The position numbers and the translations under genes are program-made. From Paenibacillus sp. SY21-1 (GTDB lineage: Bacteria; Bacillota; Bacilli; Paenibacillales; Paenibacillaceae): a stretch of 64,000 nt of DNA. Numbering within the stretch: position 1 is the stretch's first letter; the number at the start of each line of letters is the position of its first letter. The DNA is taken from assembly GCF_005222705.1 (NCBI RefSeq), contig NZ_STGF01000002.1, forward strand, positions 310,001 to 374,000, given 5' to 3'. The notes under the pieces were generated by a model. It was not told where the DNA came from. It made no database searches and was given only the letters and a program-made list of their open reading frames with translations. Positions 43,807 to 52,920 of the stretch are shown here, one piece after another.

Positions 43807-44766
43807 GTGGAGAAACATGCAGTGCAACTGAGAGGATCGACTTCTGACGATTCGCGCTTAAGAGCTTTTTTCAAAGTATTATCCAGACAAAAAATGCTGA
43901 TGCTGATGTCGCTGCCATTCCTCGCGTGGGTAATCATATTTAAATATGTGCCGCTCTGGGGCTGGACGATTGCGTTTCAAAAATACAAATTGGCCAAAGA
44001 TTTCTTCGACCAGACCTGGGTTGGTTTGGAAAATTTCGCATTTTTGTTCAAGGAAGAGCAGTTTTACTTGGTCTTGCGCAATACGCTTGTAATGAGCTCC
44101 ATCAATCTTGTGCTTGGTTTTGTGACGGCTATCCTATTGGCCCTTCTTCTCAATGAGCTTCGGAGAGTCTATTTTAAGCGGACAGTGCAAACAATCAGCT
44201 ATCTGCCCCACTTCATTTCTTGGGTCGTGGCGGCAAATATCGTTCAAACGGCGCTTGCTCCCGAAGGTATTTTTAACGTATTGCTTCTTCAACTAAACAT
44301 AATCGATAAACCCGTGTTATGGCTCGGCGTCGGCGAATATTTCTGGGGTATTCTTGGCGTGACGGAAGTGTGGAAGAACGTGGGCTGGAATACCATTATT
44401 TATTTGGCGGCTATAACAACGATTGATCCAACCCAATACGAAGCGGCGGAAATGGACGGCGCCTCGCGCCTTCAACGGATGTGGCATATTACGTTGCCGG
44501 GAATAAAGCCAGTCATTGTCATTTTGCTTATCATGAATCTAGGCCATATTCTGGAATCCGGATTTGAGCCGCAATACTTGCTCGGCAATGGCATGAACGT
44601 TGAATATTCGGAGAATCTTGATATATTCGTGTTGAAATACGGGATCCAAATGAATAACTTTGGTTTGGCGACGGCAGCGGGCATGTTTAAAACCGTGGTC
44701 AGCTTCATCTTCCTTATCGTTGCCAACAACCTTGCCAAGCGTCTTGGCGAAAGCAGATTGTATTAG
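43807..44766 (+). CDS. lplB: Carbohydrate ABC importer permease, LplB type, cluster 3
   Basis: A 319-residue permease with six predicted helices. The start is a GTG with GGAAGGGAG upstream. The EAA loop is EAAEMDGASRLQRMWHITLP and the C-terminus VANNLAKRLGESRLY. It would form the channel with the YtcP-type subunit that follows after 19 bases. Confidence 0.93.
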   Translation: MEKHAVQLRGSTSDDSRLRAFFKVLSRQKMLMLMSLPFLAWVIIFKYVPLWGWTIAFQKYKLAKDFFDQTWVGLENFAFLFKEEQFYLVLRNTLVMSSINLVLGFVTAILLALLLNELRRVYFKRTVQTISYLPHFISWVVAANIVQTALAPEGIFNVLLLQLNIIDKPVLWLGVGEYFWGILGVTEVWKNVGWNTIIYLAAITTIDPTQYEAAEMDGASRLQRMWHITLPGIKPVIVILLIMNLGHILESGFEPQYLLGNGMNVEYSENLDIFVLKYGIQMNNFGLATAAGMFKTVVSFIFLIVANNLAKRLGESRLY

Positions 44767-44785
44767 AGGAAAGGCGGCGCAAGCG

Positions 44786-45694
44786 ATGTCCAAAACCAAA
44801 TCCATGCGTTATTCATCGATGGGCGATAAAATTTTCGATACTTGCAACTATCTCTTCATGATAGTCTTAATCATATTCACGCTGTATCCCTTCATTAATA
44901 TGTTGGCCTTGGCGTTTAACGACGCGAACGATTCGATTAAGGGGCACATTTATTTATGGCCGCGCCAGTGGACAATTCAAAATTTTCAATACGTCTTCAG
45001 CGAATCCAATATCTTCTACGCTACCTTCATCTCAGCCGCCAGAACGATTGTCGGCACCATGGTCTCCGTCTTTTGCACGGCGATGCTTGCTTATACAATT
45101 AGCCGTTCGGAGTATGCGTTAAAGAAGTTTGTATCCATAACCTTCATCTTTACGATGTACTTCAGCGGCGGCCTGATTCCAAATTATCTGCTCATTAAAG
45201 AGTTGAACATGTTGAATAGCTTTTGGGTCTATATTATCCCAGGCATTATCGGAGTGTTCAACATGATCGTAATCCGCTCCTTCATCGAAGGCTTGCCGGA
45301 AGGGATCATGGAGTCGGCCAAAATGGATGGAGCCGGAGATTTTATCACCTTTGTACGAATCGTGCTTCCCCTGACCGTTCCGGCTCTTGCCACAGTTTCT
45401 TTGTTCGTAGCCGTATACCAGTGGAACTCCTGGTTTGACGTATTCCTATACAATTCATCCCGGCCTCATCTAAGCACCTTGCAATATGAGCTGATGAAGA
45501 TCCTGTCCACAACGAATACGACGGCAGCGGCTGCCGACGCGTTTGCGAACGCGCAGGGCAACGTAACGGTCGTTACGCCGACATCCATTCGCGCGACGAT
45601 GACGATCGTCGCCAGCGTGCCGATCATTATGGTCTATCCGTTCCTGCAGAAGTATTTTGTCAAAGGCATGGTCGTTGGCGGCGTGAAGGGTTAA
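44786..45694 (+). CDS. ytcP: Carbohydrate ABC importer permease, YtcP type, cluster 3
   Basis: A 302-residue permease starting MSKTKSMRYSSMGDK. The frame is open further upstream inside lplB, but the ATG at 44786 has AGAGGAAAGGCGG ahead. Six predicted helices, EAA loop ESAKMDGAGDFITFVRIVLP, typical end QKYFVKGMVVGGVKG. It is the last gene of cluster 3, with a strong terminator 65 bases downstream. No ATPase gene is present in the cluster. Confidence 0.94.
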   Translation: MSKTKSMRYSSMGDKIFDTCNYLFMIVLIIFTLYPFINMLALAFNDANDSIKGHIYLWPRQWTIQNFQYVFSESNIFYATFISAARTIVGTMVSVFCTAMLAYTISRSEYALKKFVSITFIFTMYFSGGLIPNYLLIKELNMLNSFWVYIIPGIIGVFNMIVIRSFIEGLPEGIMESAKMDGAGDFITFVRIVLPLTVPALATVSLFVAVYQWNSWFDVFLYNSSRPHLSTLQYELMKILSTTNTTAAAADAFANAQGNVTVVTPTSIRATMTIVASVPIIMVYPFLQKYFVKGMVVGGVKG

Positions 45695-45758
45695 AGAAAA
45701 TATAATCTACCTGCCAGCCACATCAAAAAGATATTTTCTCATACTGACCTTTTGAACA

Positions 45759-45810
45759 AGAGGCGTCCCTCAGTCATCTACCCTGACTTTTGGGACAACC
45801 TCTCTTTTTT
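45759..45810 (+). terminator. Rho-independent terminator of cluster 3
   Basis: The outer stem GAGG...CCTC and GTCCC...GGGAC, with an inner TCAG...CTGA pair, form a long hairpin followed by TCTTTTTT. It ends the cluster 3 transcript before the convergent beta-galactosidase gene. Confidence 0.75.
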
Positions 45811-45892
45811 GTATGGAGTCTTGGGATTGGATTCGCACAAACTCGTCCTATGCCACATGGAATGTTCGAATCTCTGATCAAAAGCCATCACG
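45811..45892 (+). repeat. Degenerate intergenic repeat, copy A
   Basis: Directly after the cluster 3 terminator. Bases 45856-45882 match 53426-53452 at 25 of 27 positions, including an exact 16-base block CGAATCTCTGATCAAA. The left end (TATGGAGTCTTGGG) weakly resembles the tRNA-Ala 3' end region that also heads copy B. Not coding. Confidence 0.55.
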
Positions 45893-45924
45893 ATATAGGG
45901 TTATCCATCATGACTCCGCTGCCT

Positions 45925-48231
45925 CTAAATTGCATGAATGAAAATATCGGATGGATGCAGCCCTTCTGCATAAGCCGTCAAAACGATACGGCCCGGTTTT
46001 CCGGTAAGACGGATAATCGTACTAACGTTCCCCCGGTACATGTGCATCCAGTTCCGATCGTATGGCTCGCTGGAGCAGAGATCGCCATTGTCGACGCGTA
46101 CAATCTCGGCCGGACCGGAAATTTGGAAGGTAACCTTGGCGCTTTCCCGGAACGCGTGGACTCCCTCTGCGTCCTTGGCTCTGACCGTCAGCAACTGATG
46201 ATACCCTTCTTCGGCTCCTAGACGGATCTCCTCCTGGTCGAAGCCAAGTCTCACGGCAGGTCCCGCTGTCTTCAGCGTGTATTGGCAAACCTCCTGTTTA
46301 TTGTTGAATCCTCTCACGATTATCGTACCCGGCAAATAAGGAAGATAGCCCGTTATCATCCGATTCGGATACGAAGCCGGCCGCTTCAGGAAAAAAGGCT
46401 TGCCATTCAACTCCAGCGTCACTTCTTCGCAGTTCGAGGCGATCATATACGGAATGACCGTTTTGTTAAACTGCGGGAAGTTCCAATGGCTTGCGTATCT
46501 TGGAGCATCCCAATGCTCCTTCACTCCTTCATCCTGCAAGGAGTAATCCTGTACGGCGAAATAAACCATCGGATTTGCGGACCAGTAGCTTTCGTATAAA
46601 TAGGAAAGCGGCTTTCGCTCGTTATTCGTCCAGAACAGGGAACCCGCCCAGCCTTTGGCCGGATAGCCCATCGACTCGCCCAAATAATCGATGCCTGTCC
46701 ACAGCATGCCGCCGATTACGTAATCTTGTTTCTCCACGTCCATCCATGGAACTTCCTCGCTGAAGTTTTGCATTTGCTCCGGATGGCCTCTAAAATATTG
46801 GTACGTCTCCGTACCCAGAATTAACTTGTCCGGGATGATTTTGTGGATGCCGGGATACCATTGCTCTTGGTAATTGCAGCTAATTACGTCCACGATTTCC
46901 GCGATTCTGCGGATTCTCTCGATTCTTTCGTCCTGATCGTAGATTTCCGTATCGCTGTCCGTATCGACGAATTGCTGAATGTCTTCAACCATGGATAAAT
47001 CTACGTTGCTCTCGTATTTGAAGTGCGGGTTCATCGCATAGGAAACGGGCCTTGTATCGTCCAGCGTCATCAGATGATTTTTGAGCATTTGCAAAATGTT
47101 CAGCATGGATGTCTGCCCCTGATGCTCTACCTCGTTGCCGACCCCCCACATGAAAACACAAGGGTGATTCCGATCCCTGAGAACCATACATTCAAGATCG
47201 CGCTGCCATTCCGTCTCAAAATATCTGCGATATGAACCGCCGGTCCATTTGTCGAACGGCTCTTCATAGACAAGTAAACCAAGCTCATCGCAAAGGTCCA
47301 GCAGCTCGGCCGCCGGGATGTGATGGGAGACGCGGATGGCATTGCAGCCCATAGCTTTAAACTTAAGAAAACGTTCCTTCCAAATTTCCGGCGTAACGGC
47401 GATGCCGAGCGAACCCGCGTCTTGGTGGACACAAAAACCCTTTATCTTGATCGTTTTGCCGTTCAGAAACATGCCCTTGCGCGGAAGCATCTCGATTGTT
47501 CGAACGCCGATACGAAGAGCATACTCATCGCACAGCTCTCCTTCATCGTACAATGACAATTCCACATCATAAAGATTCGGCTGATCGGGACTCCACAGCT
47601 CAACATTCGGAATTTCCATGCGGATCGTACCCTTCGCGTCGGATTCGCCGGCCAGTCGCAGATCCCCTCTTGTCACATTCGCCTTCACCGAAGAGGAGAC
47701 GCCGGTATGAATGGTTACAATGCCCGCATTCCCCTCCACTGCCGATACGATCTGTATATTCTCCGGTTTCAGATGGTTCTCCTTGAGCTCCAATAACTTC
47801 ACGGTCCGGTAAATGCCCGCTCCCGAATACCATCTGTCCGCAGGGAACGAGGTATTGTCCACCTTGACTTGAATAAGGTTGTCGCCCACATGAATAACAT
47901 CCGTAATATCCAGCGTAAAGCGGGAATAACCATACTTTTGCCCGCCTACTTGGATACCGTTTACCCAAATCGTGCTGTTCTCATAAACACCGTCGAACTG
48001 CAAGTGGTATACCCGGCCTTCTTTTTTCTCCGGTAGCGACAGGGCTCTTCGATACCATCCTATGCCCCATCTTTCCCGAAAGCCTTGGGCTTCTCCCTGC
48101 TTCATATCGCGGTTGACCGGAGCCGTTATCGCCCAATCATGCGGCAAATGAATCGGTTCGAAGTTTGCATCCTCCGGTTCCTTTAACGTAAAACTCCAAT
48201 TGTCCATCAATCTTGTCTCAACTCTGCTCAT
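45925..48231 (-). CDS. Beta-galactosidase/beta-glucuronidase, glycoside hydrolase family 2
   Basis: A 768-residue cytoplasmic enzyme with no signal peptide. The N-terminal sugar-binding jelly roll is followed by an Ig-like domain (about 185-275), a TIM barrel (about 275-560) and C-terminal Ig-like regions. Predicted acid/base E367 (GVGNEVEHQG) and nucleophile E475 (LGTETYQYF). GH2 members of this size cleave beta-galactosides, beta-glucuronides or related units; the context fits an intracellular oligosaccharide hydrolase serving cluster 3. The ATG at 48231 (GGGAG ten bases upstream) is preferred to a GTG three codons earlier. It is divergent from an AraC regulator. Confidence 0.92.
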   Translation of the reverse strand: MSRVETRLMDNWSFTLKEPEDANFEPIHLPHDWAITAPVNRDMKQGEAQGFRERWGIGWYRRALSLPEKKEGRVYHLQFDGVYENSTIWVNGIQVGGQKYGYSRFTLDITDVIHVGDNLIQVKVDNTSFPADRWYSGAGIYRTVKLLELKENHLKPENIQIVSAVEGNAGIVTIHTGVSSSVKANVTRGDLRLAGESDAKGTIRMEIPNVELWSPDQPNLYDVELSLYDEGELCDEYALRIGVRTIEMLPRKGMFLNGKTIKIKGFCVHQDAGSLGIAVTPEIWKERFLKFKAMGCNAIRVSHHIPAAELLDLCDELGLLVYEEPFDKWTGGSYRRYFETEWQRDLECMVLRDRNHPCVFMWGVGNEVEHQGQTSMLNILQMLKNHLMTLDDTRPVSYAMNPHFKYESNVDLSMVEDIQQFVDTDSDTEIYDQDERIERIRRIAEIVDVISCNYQEQWYPGIHKIIPDKLILGTETYQYFRGHPEQMQNFSEEVPWMDVEKQDYVIGGMLWTGIDYLGESMGYPAKGWAGSLFWTNNERKPLSYLYESYWSANPMVYFAVQDYSLQDEGVKEHWDAPRYASHWNFPQFNKTVIPYMIASNCEEVTLELNGKPFFLKRPASYPNRMITGYLPYLPGTIIVRGFNNKQEVCQYTLKTAGPAVRLGFDQEEIRLGAEEGYHQLLTVRAKDAEGVHAFRESAKVTFQISGPAEIVRVDNGDLCSSEPYDRNWMHMYRGNVSTIIRLTGKPGRIVLTAYAEGLHPSDIFIHAI

Positions 48232-48271
48232 CTCTAACACGCTCCCGCATTTGTGTTGTCTTTATTAAAGT

Positions 48272-48324
48272 TTTGTTATATTGTTAATTGTAATTTCCAA
48301 TTATGCATTGAACAATCTAACAAT
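48272..48324. promoter_or_regulatory. Inverted repeat between the beta-galactosidase and AraC genes (putative operator)
   Basis: The 14-base arms TTTGTTATATTGTT (48272-48285) and AACAATCTAACAAT (48311-48324) are inverted copies with 12 matching positions. Each arm contains two TTGTT-like blocks seven bases apart. It lies centrally in the divergent intergenic region, the expected place for the AraC regulator to act. Confidence 0.45.
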
Positions 48325-48359
48325 CTTAAGAATAATATTAAAATATTAAGGTGAGAACG

Positions 48360-49184
48360 ATGATGAAACGCTACATTCCGGTCATTACGGACTCGGACAG
48401 GGAGCTTCCCTTTTATCTTGTGCAATCAGGACAAACTTGGAATCAGGAACATGTTTTTCGTCCCCAAGGTTATCTGTATCAATGGATTCAATGCGTGGAA
48501 GGCGAGGGAGAATTGCTGCTGAACGGCAAAGCTTATCGTGTGAAACCTGGAATGGCCATGCTTTTAATGAAAGGAACTCCCCATGAATATTACGCGATTA
48601 GCTCTTCGTGGATCGTGGACTGGATCGTCTTCGACGGCCATCAGGTCGATTCATTCCTGAAGCGTACGGCCGGAATTGCGGGCTCCGGGGTCTATTACAT
48701 GTCCAAACCTGATCTCTTCTTATCCAGAATCCAACATGTATCGGATATCGGCGAGTCGGATAGCACCCTGAAAGGCATCCAATGCTCCGGCATTATTTAT
48801 TCCCTGCTTACGGATATTGTGCAATATGCATCGTCGCATCCGGACAACAGCTCCACCAGCCAGAACTTTAAGCTGAAGCCCTTGTTCGACTATATCGAGC
48901 ACAATTACAGCCAACCGCTCACGCTGGAGTGCTTGGCCGAGGTAACCGGCGTTACCCCGCAGCACTTATGCAACGTTTTCAAGAAGACGACCAGTAATCG
49001 AATCTTCCAATATATAAATTCCGTTCGTATTAAGAAGAGCAAGGAGCTTCTTCTTCAGTATCCGCAAATGCAGGTAAAGGAAATTGCCGCTCTTTCCGGC
49101 TTTGAGGATGTTAACTACTTTTGTTCCGTCTTTAAAAGGCATGAATTAATGAGCCCCAATCAATATAGGAAAATTCACTTTTAA
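48360..49184 (+). CDS. AraC family regulator, divergent from the beta-galactosidase
   Basis: A one-component regulator of about 274 residues: N-terminal cupin (WIQCVEGEGELLLNGKAYRV, then PGMAMLLMKGTPHEYY) and C-terminal AraC double helix-turn-helix (AEVTGVTPQHLCNVFKKTTS, AALSGFEDVNYFCSVFKRHE). AAGGTGAG precedes the ATG at 48360; a GTG at 48351 is possible. It probably binds the sugar imported or released nearby and activates the divergent GH2 gene. Confidence 0.92.
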   Translation: MMKRYIPVITDSDRELPFYLVQSGQTWNQEHVFRPQGYLYQWIQCVEGEGELLLNGKAYRVKPGMAMLLMKGTPHEYYAISSSWIVDWIVFDGHQVDSFLKRTAGIAGSGVYYMSKPDLFLSRIQHVSDIGESDSTLKGIQCSGIIYSLLTDIVQYASSHPDNSSTSQNFKLKPLFDYIEHNYSQPLTLECLAEVTGVTPQHLCNVFKKTTSNRIFQYINSVRIKKSKELLLQYPQMQVKEIAALSGFEDVNYFCSVFKRHELMSPNQYRKIHF

Positions 49185-49206
49185 TCATTAAATCCGCGAA
49201 AAATGT

Positions 49207-49244
49207 AAAACCCCTACTGACACACTGCTGTCAGTAGGGGTTTT
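49207..49244 (+). terminator. Strong rho-independent terminator after the AraC gene
   Basis: A perfect 16-base inverted repeat (AAAACCCCTACTGACA and its complement) with a 6-base loop; the stem end supplies TTTT. It lies 22 bases past the stop codon and could act in both directions. Confidence 0.92.
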
Positions 49245-49352
49245 GTAAAATCAAAACAAGCACAATGAAAGCGAGGTTACTTACATGACATAAATGCAAA
49301 TGAAACGAATTCATCTGTCACATAAACTATCGCATATCCCAAGGAGGACACT

Positions 49353-49721
49353 ATGTCAGCAATCGGACCCGACTTCATTTCACTTCAAGTAAGCAATCTT
49401 GAAGACTCTGCAGAATTCTATCAAAACTATCTCGGACTCGTCCGGTCACAGGTGGGACCAGCTCATGCCGTGGTTTTTGAAACAAAGCCTATTGCCTTCG
49501 CTCTTCGTGACCTCATGCCTGGAATAGAACTCGGTTCAGGCACTCAGCCTGGATTAGGTGTTGCCCTGTGGCTTCATGCCCCTGATACGCAAGAAATCTA
49601 CGACAAGCTTGTTGCAGCAGGCGTAAGGATTACAACCGCACCAAACGATGGACCATTCGGGCGAACCTTTACATTTGCCGACCCAGACGGCTACCTGGTC
49701 ACCCTTCACAGTAAAGCCTAA
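49353..49721 (+). CDS. VOC superfamily protein (glyoxalase/dioxygenase fold)
   Basis: A 122-residue protein with the paired beta-alpha-beta-beta-beta modules of the VOC fold: DFISLQVSNLEDSAEFYQNYLGL at the start (shown here as family signature VSNLEDSAEFYQ) and RTFTFADPDGYLVTLHS at the end, with a final glutamate position replaced by His/Ser. AAGGAGG precedes the ATG. Members include glyoxalases, antibiotic-binding and metal-dependent enzymes; the exact role is open. It stands alone and is followed by a terminator. Confidence 0.85.
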   Translation: MSAIGPDFISLQVSNLEDSAEFYQNYLGLVRSQVGPAHAVVFETKPIAFALRDLMPGIELGSGTQPGLGVALWLHAPDTQEIYDKLVAAGVRITTAPNDGPFGRTFTFADPDGYLVTLHSKA

Positions 49722-49786
49722 TACGAGGATGTATCCAGATTAAAGCTAGCAATGGCTTCCTCTGTCATAGAAATAGCCTTAAAAAT

Positions 49787-49828
49787 AGCGACAGCCAAGG
49801 CAGAAAAACAATGTCTTGGACTGTCGCT
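49787..49828 (+). terminator. Terminator hairpin after the VOC gene
   Basis: AGCGACAG pairs with CTGTCGCT, and CCAAG pairs with CTTGG further in, with an A-rich loop; GTTTCATT follows. It lies 65 bases past the VOC stop and can also face the convergent GNAT remnant. Confidence 0.65.
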
Positions 49829-49852
49829 GTTTCATTGTACTTAATTCTCTCG

Positions 49853-50209
49853 TTAATTGAATGAAAGCTTCAATCTCAAACCCTCATGAGTAGCTTTAAA
49901 TCCTAAACGTTCATAAAAACGCAAAGCATCATCTCTCTTTTTATCGGTCGTTAGCTGAATAATATGACAGCCCCGCTCTTTCGCACGTTCGATTGCCCAT
50001 AGAATTAATTTGCTCCCAATCCCCCTTCCCCTTTCTGAAGAAGCTGTTCGAACACCTTCAATCGTAGCTCTCCAGTGGCTCCCCCTAAGAGTGCAGGTGC
50101 AGGTGCCAGTAGGCCCAGAGAAAATAAGCGACCTAGCCCTTGAAAGATGATCATGGCTACGTCTCTTTTTCAACCTATGGGAGGCTAAAAAGACTATATC
50201 CATGAACAA
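49853..50209 (-). pseudogene. GNAT acetyltransferase, damaged N-terminal half
   Basis: The C-terminal part is a good GNAT core: WRATIEGVRTASSERGRGIGSKLI contains the acetyl-CoA loop RGRGIG, followed by HIIQLTTDKKRDDALRFYERLGF (blocks HIIQLTTDKKR and RFYERLGF). The N-terminal 60 residues or so (MFMDIVFLASHRLKKRRS...GTCTCTLRG) do not look like the first strands of a GNAT fold and no substitute start is present. The gene therefore appears to have lost its front through deletion or frameshift and is probably inactive. Confidence 0.65.
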
Positions 50210-50337
50210 ACCTTGGCGTTTGATGCGGAATTATGGGAATCATCCTAGGCTTAAAGCCCGATTTCCGAGGGGAAGTGTATCCGTTGCCCTATTCAGGCAC
50301 CGCCGATCTTAAAGGATAATATAGAAAATGTATCCAC

Positions 50338-50955
50338 TTGAATAAGGGAATGGAGCGATTCCTCTTGCTTCAGTTAACCAGCGAACTGTGGGGCAAGCTA
50401 ACTGGTCCTTACGAGTCGGGCGAACAGGTGCCTGAACTGTTGGAGCGTCTGCTGCTTGATTTCGACAAAGAAGTTTTAGACGAGCTATTCCAGGAACACT
50501 TATATCACCAAAATACAATCTATACCGTCACTTACGCGACAGTACCTTATCTCGCCCAACTTGCTCTTGCATCAAAAAATACGGAAGTACGCCATGAAAT
50601 CTACGTCTCCTGCGGAATTATCGAGTCGTGTCATGAAAAAGCAACAACAGAGGCGTATCCCTCGGATTGGAAAGAACTAGCTGCTGAGGCGGGAAACGAG
50701 GTCTGCGCGGAGATGTACCAATCTTACTTAAATGCAATAGCGGATCTAGCTTTGCTGGTTCCGGAAATGGAGCAAGAGGCATATTTGTGGCCGAGCGGAG
50801 AGGGCAGGCGTATGCAAGCATTCGCGGAAGACCCGGTCTTCGAACCCCTTCAGGCGGCACATGCAGTCACCCCCGTTGAGACATTCATTGAAGCAGAACA
50901 TCGAGTACTGGCTGAACGAGCCGAGCAGCTCTTCGAGAACGAGTCGTTAATCTGA
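50338..50955 (+). CDS. Unknown protein, possible HEAT-like helical repeat or immunity-type protein
   Basis: About 205 residues, mostly helical and acidic, without signal peptide. The segment IYTVTYATVPYLAQLALAS resembles the motif seen in small helical-repeat proteins often found near toxins or as immunity-like factors (xxTxAxVPxLxxLA). Function is unknown. The start is unsure: TTG at 50338, or ATG at 50350 whose AAGGGA site is too close. It is directly followed by a 72-codon gene with no gap, so the two are a pair. Confidence 0.6.
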   Translation: MNKGMERFLLLQLTSELWGKLTGPYESGEQVPELLERLLLDFDKEVLDELFQEHLYHQNTIYTVTYATVPYLAQLALASKNTEVRHEIYVSCGIIESCHEKATTEAYPSDWKELAAEAGNEVCAEMYQSYLNAIADLALLVPEMEQEAYLWPSGEGRRMQAFAEDPVFEPLQAAHAVTPVETFIEAEHRVLAERAEQLFENESLI

Positions 50956-51174
50956 ATGGATTGGCGAGAATACGAGGAGGACGTAATCCATTACTTTAAC
51001 GATCAATTGCCGGAATCCGATCCAATCAAGTACAAAATAATTGAAATCGATAAACCGAGGGGCATTGCCATCGTATTAAGATCGGACAGCCGCGAGCTGA
51101 CGATTCCGTTCGCAGAGGATCGGACTGATCGGGACAAGGCCATTAGGTCCATGGCTATCAAGTTTCCGGTTTAA
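50956..51174 (+). CDS. Small unknown protein paired with the upstream helical protein
   Basis: A 72-residue protein whose ATG follows the upstream TGA without a gap. Sequence features: an acidic start (MDWREYEEDVIHYFNDQ), a central beta-like stretch (YKIIEIDKPRGIAIVLRSD), and a basic end. No family recognised. The tight coupling suggests joint function with the 205-residue protein. Its 3' end overlaps the convergent GNAT gene by 17 bases. Confidence 0.55.
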   Translation: MDWREYEEDVIHYFNDQLPESDPIKYKIIEIDKPRGIAIVLRSDSRELTIPFAEDRTDRDKAIRSMAIKFPV

Positions 51175-51679
51175 CTTTAGTAAAATACAGATTTAAATCG
51201 TCATCAACACAAACCATGGAACCAGGATTGACAGGTTGCTCTTTATATATCAATCCTCTTCCATCTGGTATATAGCCCCTCTTTGCATATAAGCGCTGTG
51301 CACTGGCATAGCTTTGATACAGCCCTACACCGATTCCTACTATCCCGTATTTTTCTAAAGCAATTTTCTCAACGGATTCCATTAGTTGATTTCCGATTCC
51401 ACGTTTTCGAAAGGGAGGAATAACATTAAAATCATTAATTTCTGGTATGCCATTTTCCATGAAGTAAGGATAATAAGATGCAGCAAGAAGATGCAAGCTC
51501 CCCGCAAACTGAGATTGGTAGAAGGCCAGTAACGTTATTCTTTCTCCTGCCACATTTTGTTCCCAGCACCTCAAGATGTAGTCTCTCGGTTTGTTAATAG
51601 TATGTTCAGTGAAAATCTTATATACAAGATCTACGTCTGATTCAGTCATACGACGGATTTCAATAGAATTATTCATCAT
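51158..51679 (-). CDS. GNAT family N-acetyltransferase
   Basis: About 173 residues starting MMNNSIEIRRMTESDVDLVY. The frame is open further, but GGAG lies eight bases before the ATG at 51679. The acetyl-CoA-binding motif RKRGIGNQLM and the late QRLYAKRGYIPDGRG are clear. The product acetylates an amine on an unknown small molecule or protein. Monocistronic; convergent with the small unknown gene. Confidence 0.87.
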   Translation of the reverse strand: MMNNSIEIRRMTESDVDLVYKIFTEHTINKPRDYILRCWEQNVAGERITLLAFYQSQFAGSLHLLAASYYPYFMENGIPEINDFNVIPPFRKRGIGNQLMESVEKIALEKYGIVGIGVGLYQSYASAQRLYAKRGYIPDGRGLIYKEQPVNPGSMVCVDDDLNLYFTKVKPET

Positions 51680-51818
51680 TTCACTCCAATGAAATTGAAT
51701 TAAAGTCATTCTACCATTTGATAAACTGAGGGTACATGCCATTAACAACTATAAATAAATTTTACCCGCTGTTTTCTTCAAAATGGGTCATCACCCTATG
51801 TCCAACTGTTGCTTTCAT

Positions 51819-52199
<381 letters not shown>

Positions 52200-52437
52200 T
52201 TAAATCACTCCATTTTGCATCATGCTCCTATGCTAATTATACAACTCGCCACTCCAAAATCCTGCACGCGAACTCAATGAACTATGAATTCAGACGTAAC
52301 CTATAAGGTTTACGGGTCCTCCTAATAACGGTAGAAAAGAATTCATTAATGTATGCGCCAAATAAAAACACCCTTTCTATCACTGTATGATGACAATTAC
52401 ACATTATCATTTCGTGACGGACAAGGGCGTTTCACAT

Positions 52438-52653
52438 TCAGTTCTCTTTCTCATCAAGAGTAATTACATTCTCAACTGAATCGTTGATATTTGCAACAAC
52501 TCTCTCGATTTGAACCATGGCTTCATCTTTCGAACGATACGAACCAAAGTATACCCCGTTTACAAAAACACAAGGATATCCATTCTCGTTTTTGTACTCG
52601 ATCGACTGCAAAACTGAAACAATTTCTCTGTTCTGCGAACGCACGTACATCAT
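52438..52653 (-). CDS. Small unknown protein
   Basis: About 71 residues starting MMYVRSQNREIVSVLQSIEY. GGGGGTG lies 8-9 bases before the ATG at 52653. Sequence suggests two or three beta strands followed by one helix (YPCVFVNGVYFGSYRSKDEA, then IERVVANIN). No family recognised. The good ribosome site and biased composition favour a real gene. Confidence 0.55.
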   Translation of the reverse strand: MMYVRSQNREIVSVLQSIEYKNENGYPCVFVNGVYFGSYRSKDEAMVQIERVVANINDSVENVITLDEKEN

Positions 52654-52769
52654 TTCAATCACCCCCAAGCACTATATCGGCATCAGTTTGGAAAGAATTA
52701 ACGCTTATGAAGCTTCAAACTGAATCAAATTATTATCATGATTAAACGCCAGCCTTGCTTTATGAGCGG

Positions 52770-52920
52770 CTAGCTGATGCCCATATGCTCATTGTTGTGG
52801 CAATCCTGGCAAACGAGCTCAAGCAGCGCATGTTTAAGCGTAATAGCCGGATCGTTATGTGAATTTTTTAGCGATTTCCCGTGAGGCTCGTTCCGCTTGA
52901 AAAAAACTTGCGCCACACTT
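52770..52920 (-). pseudogene. Possible HNH-like or zinc-finger protein remnant
   Basis: The minus strand reads VFFKRNEPHGKSLKNSH, then ITLKHALLELVCQDCHNNEH, followed soon by TAG. The pattern LxLVCxDCHNxxH resembles the end of HNH endonucleases. There is no start and no complete domain, so this would be a fragment only. Confidence 0.3.
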
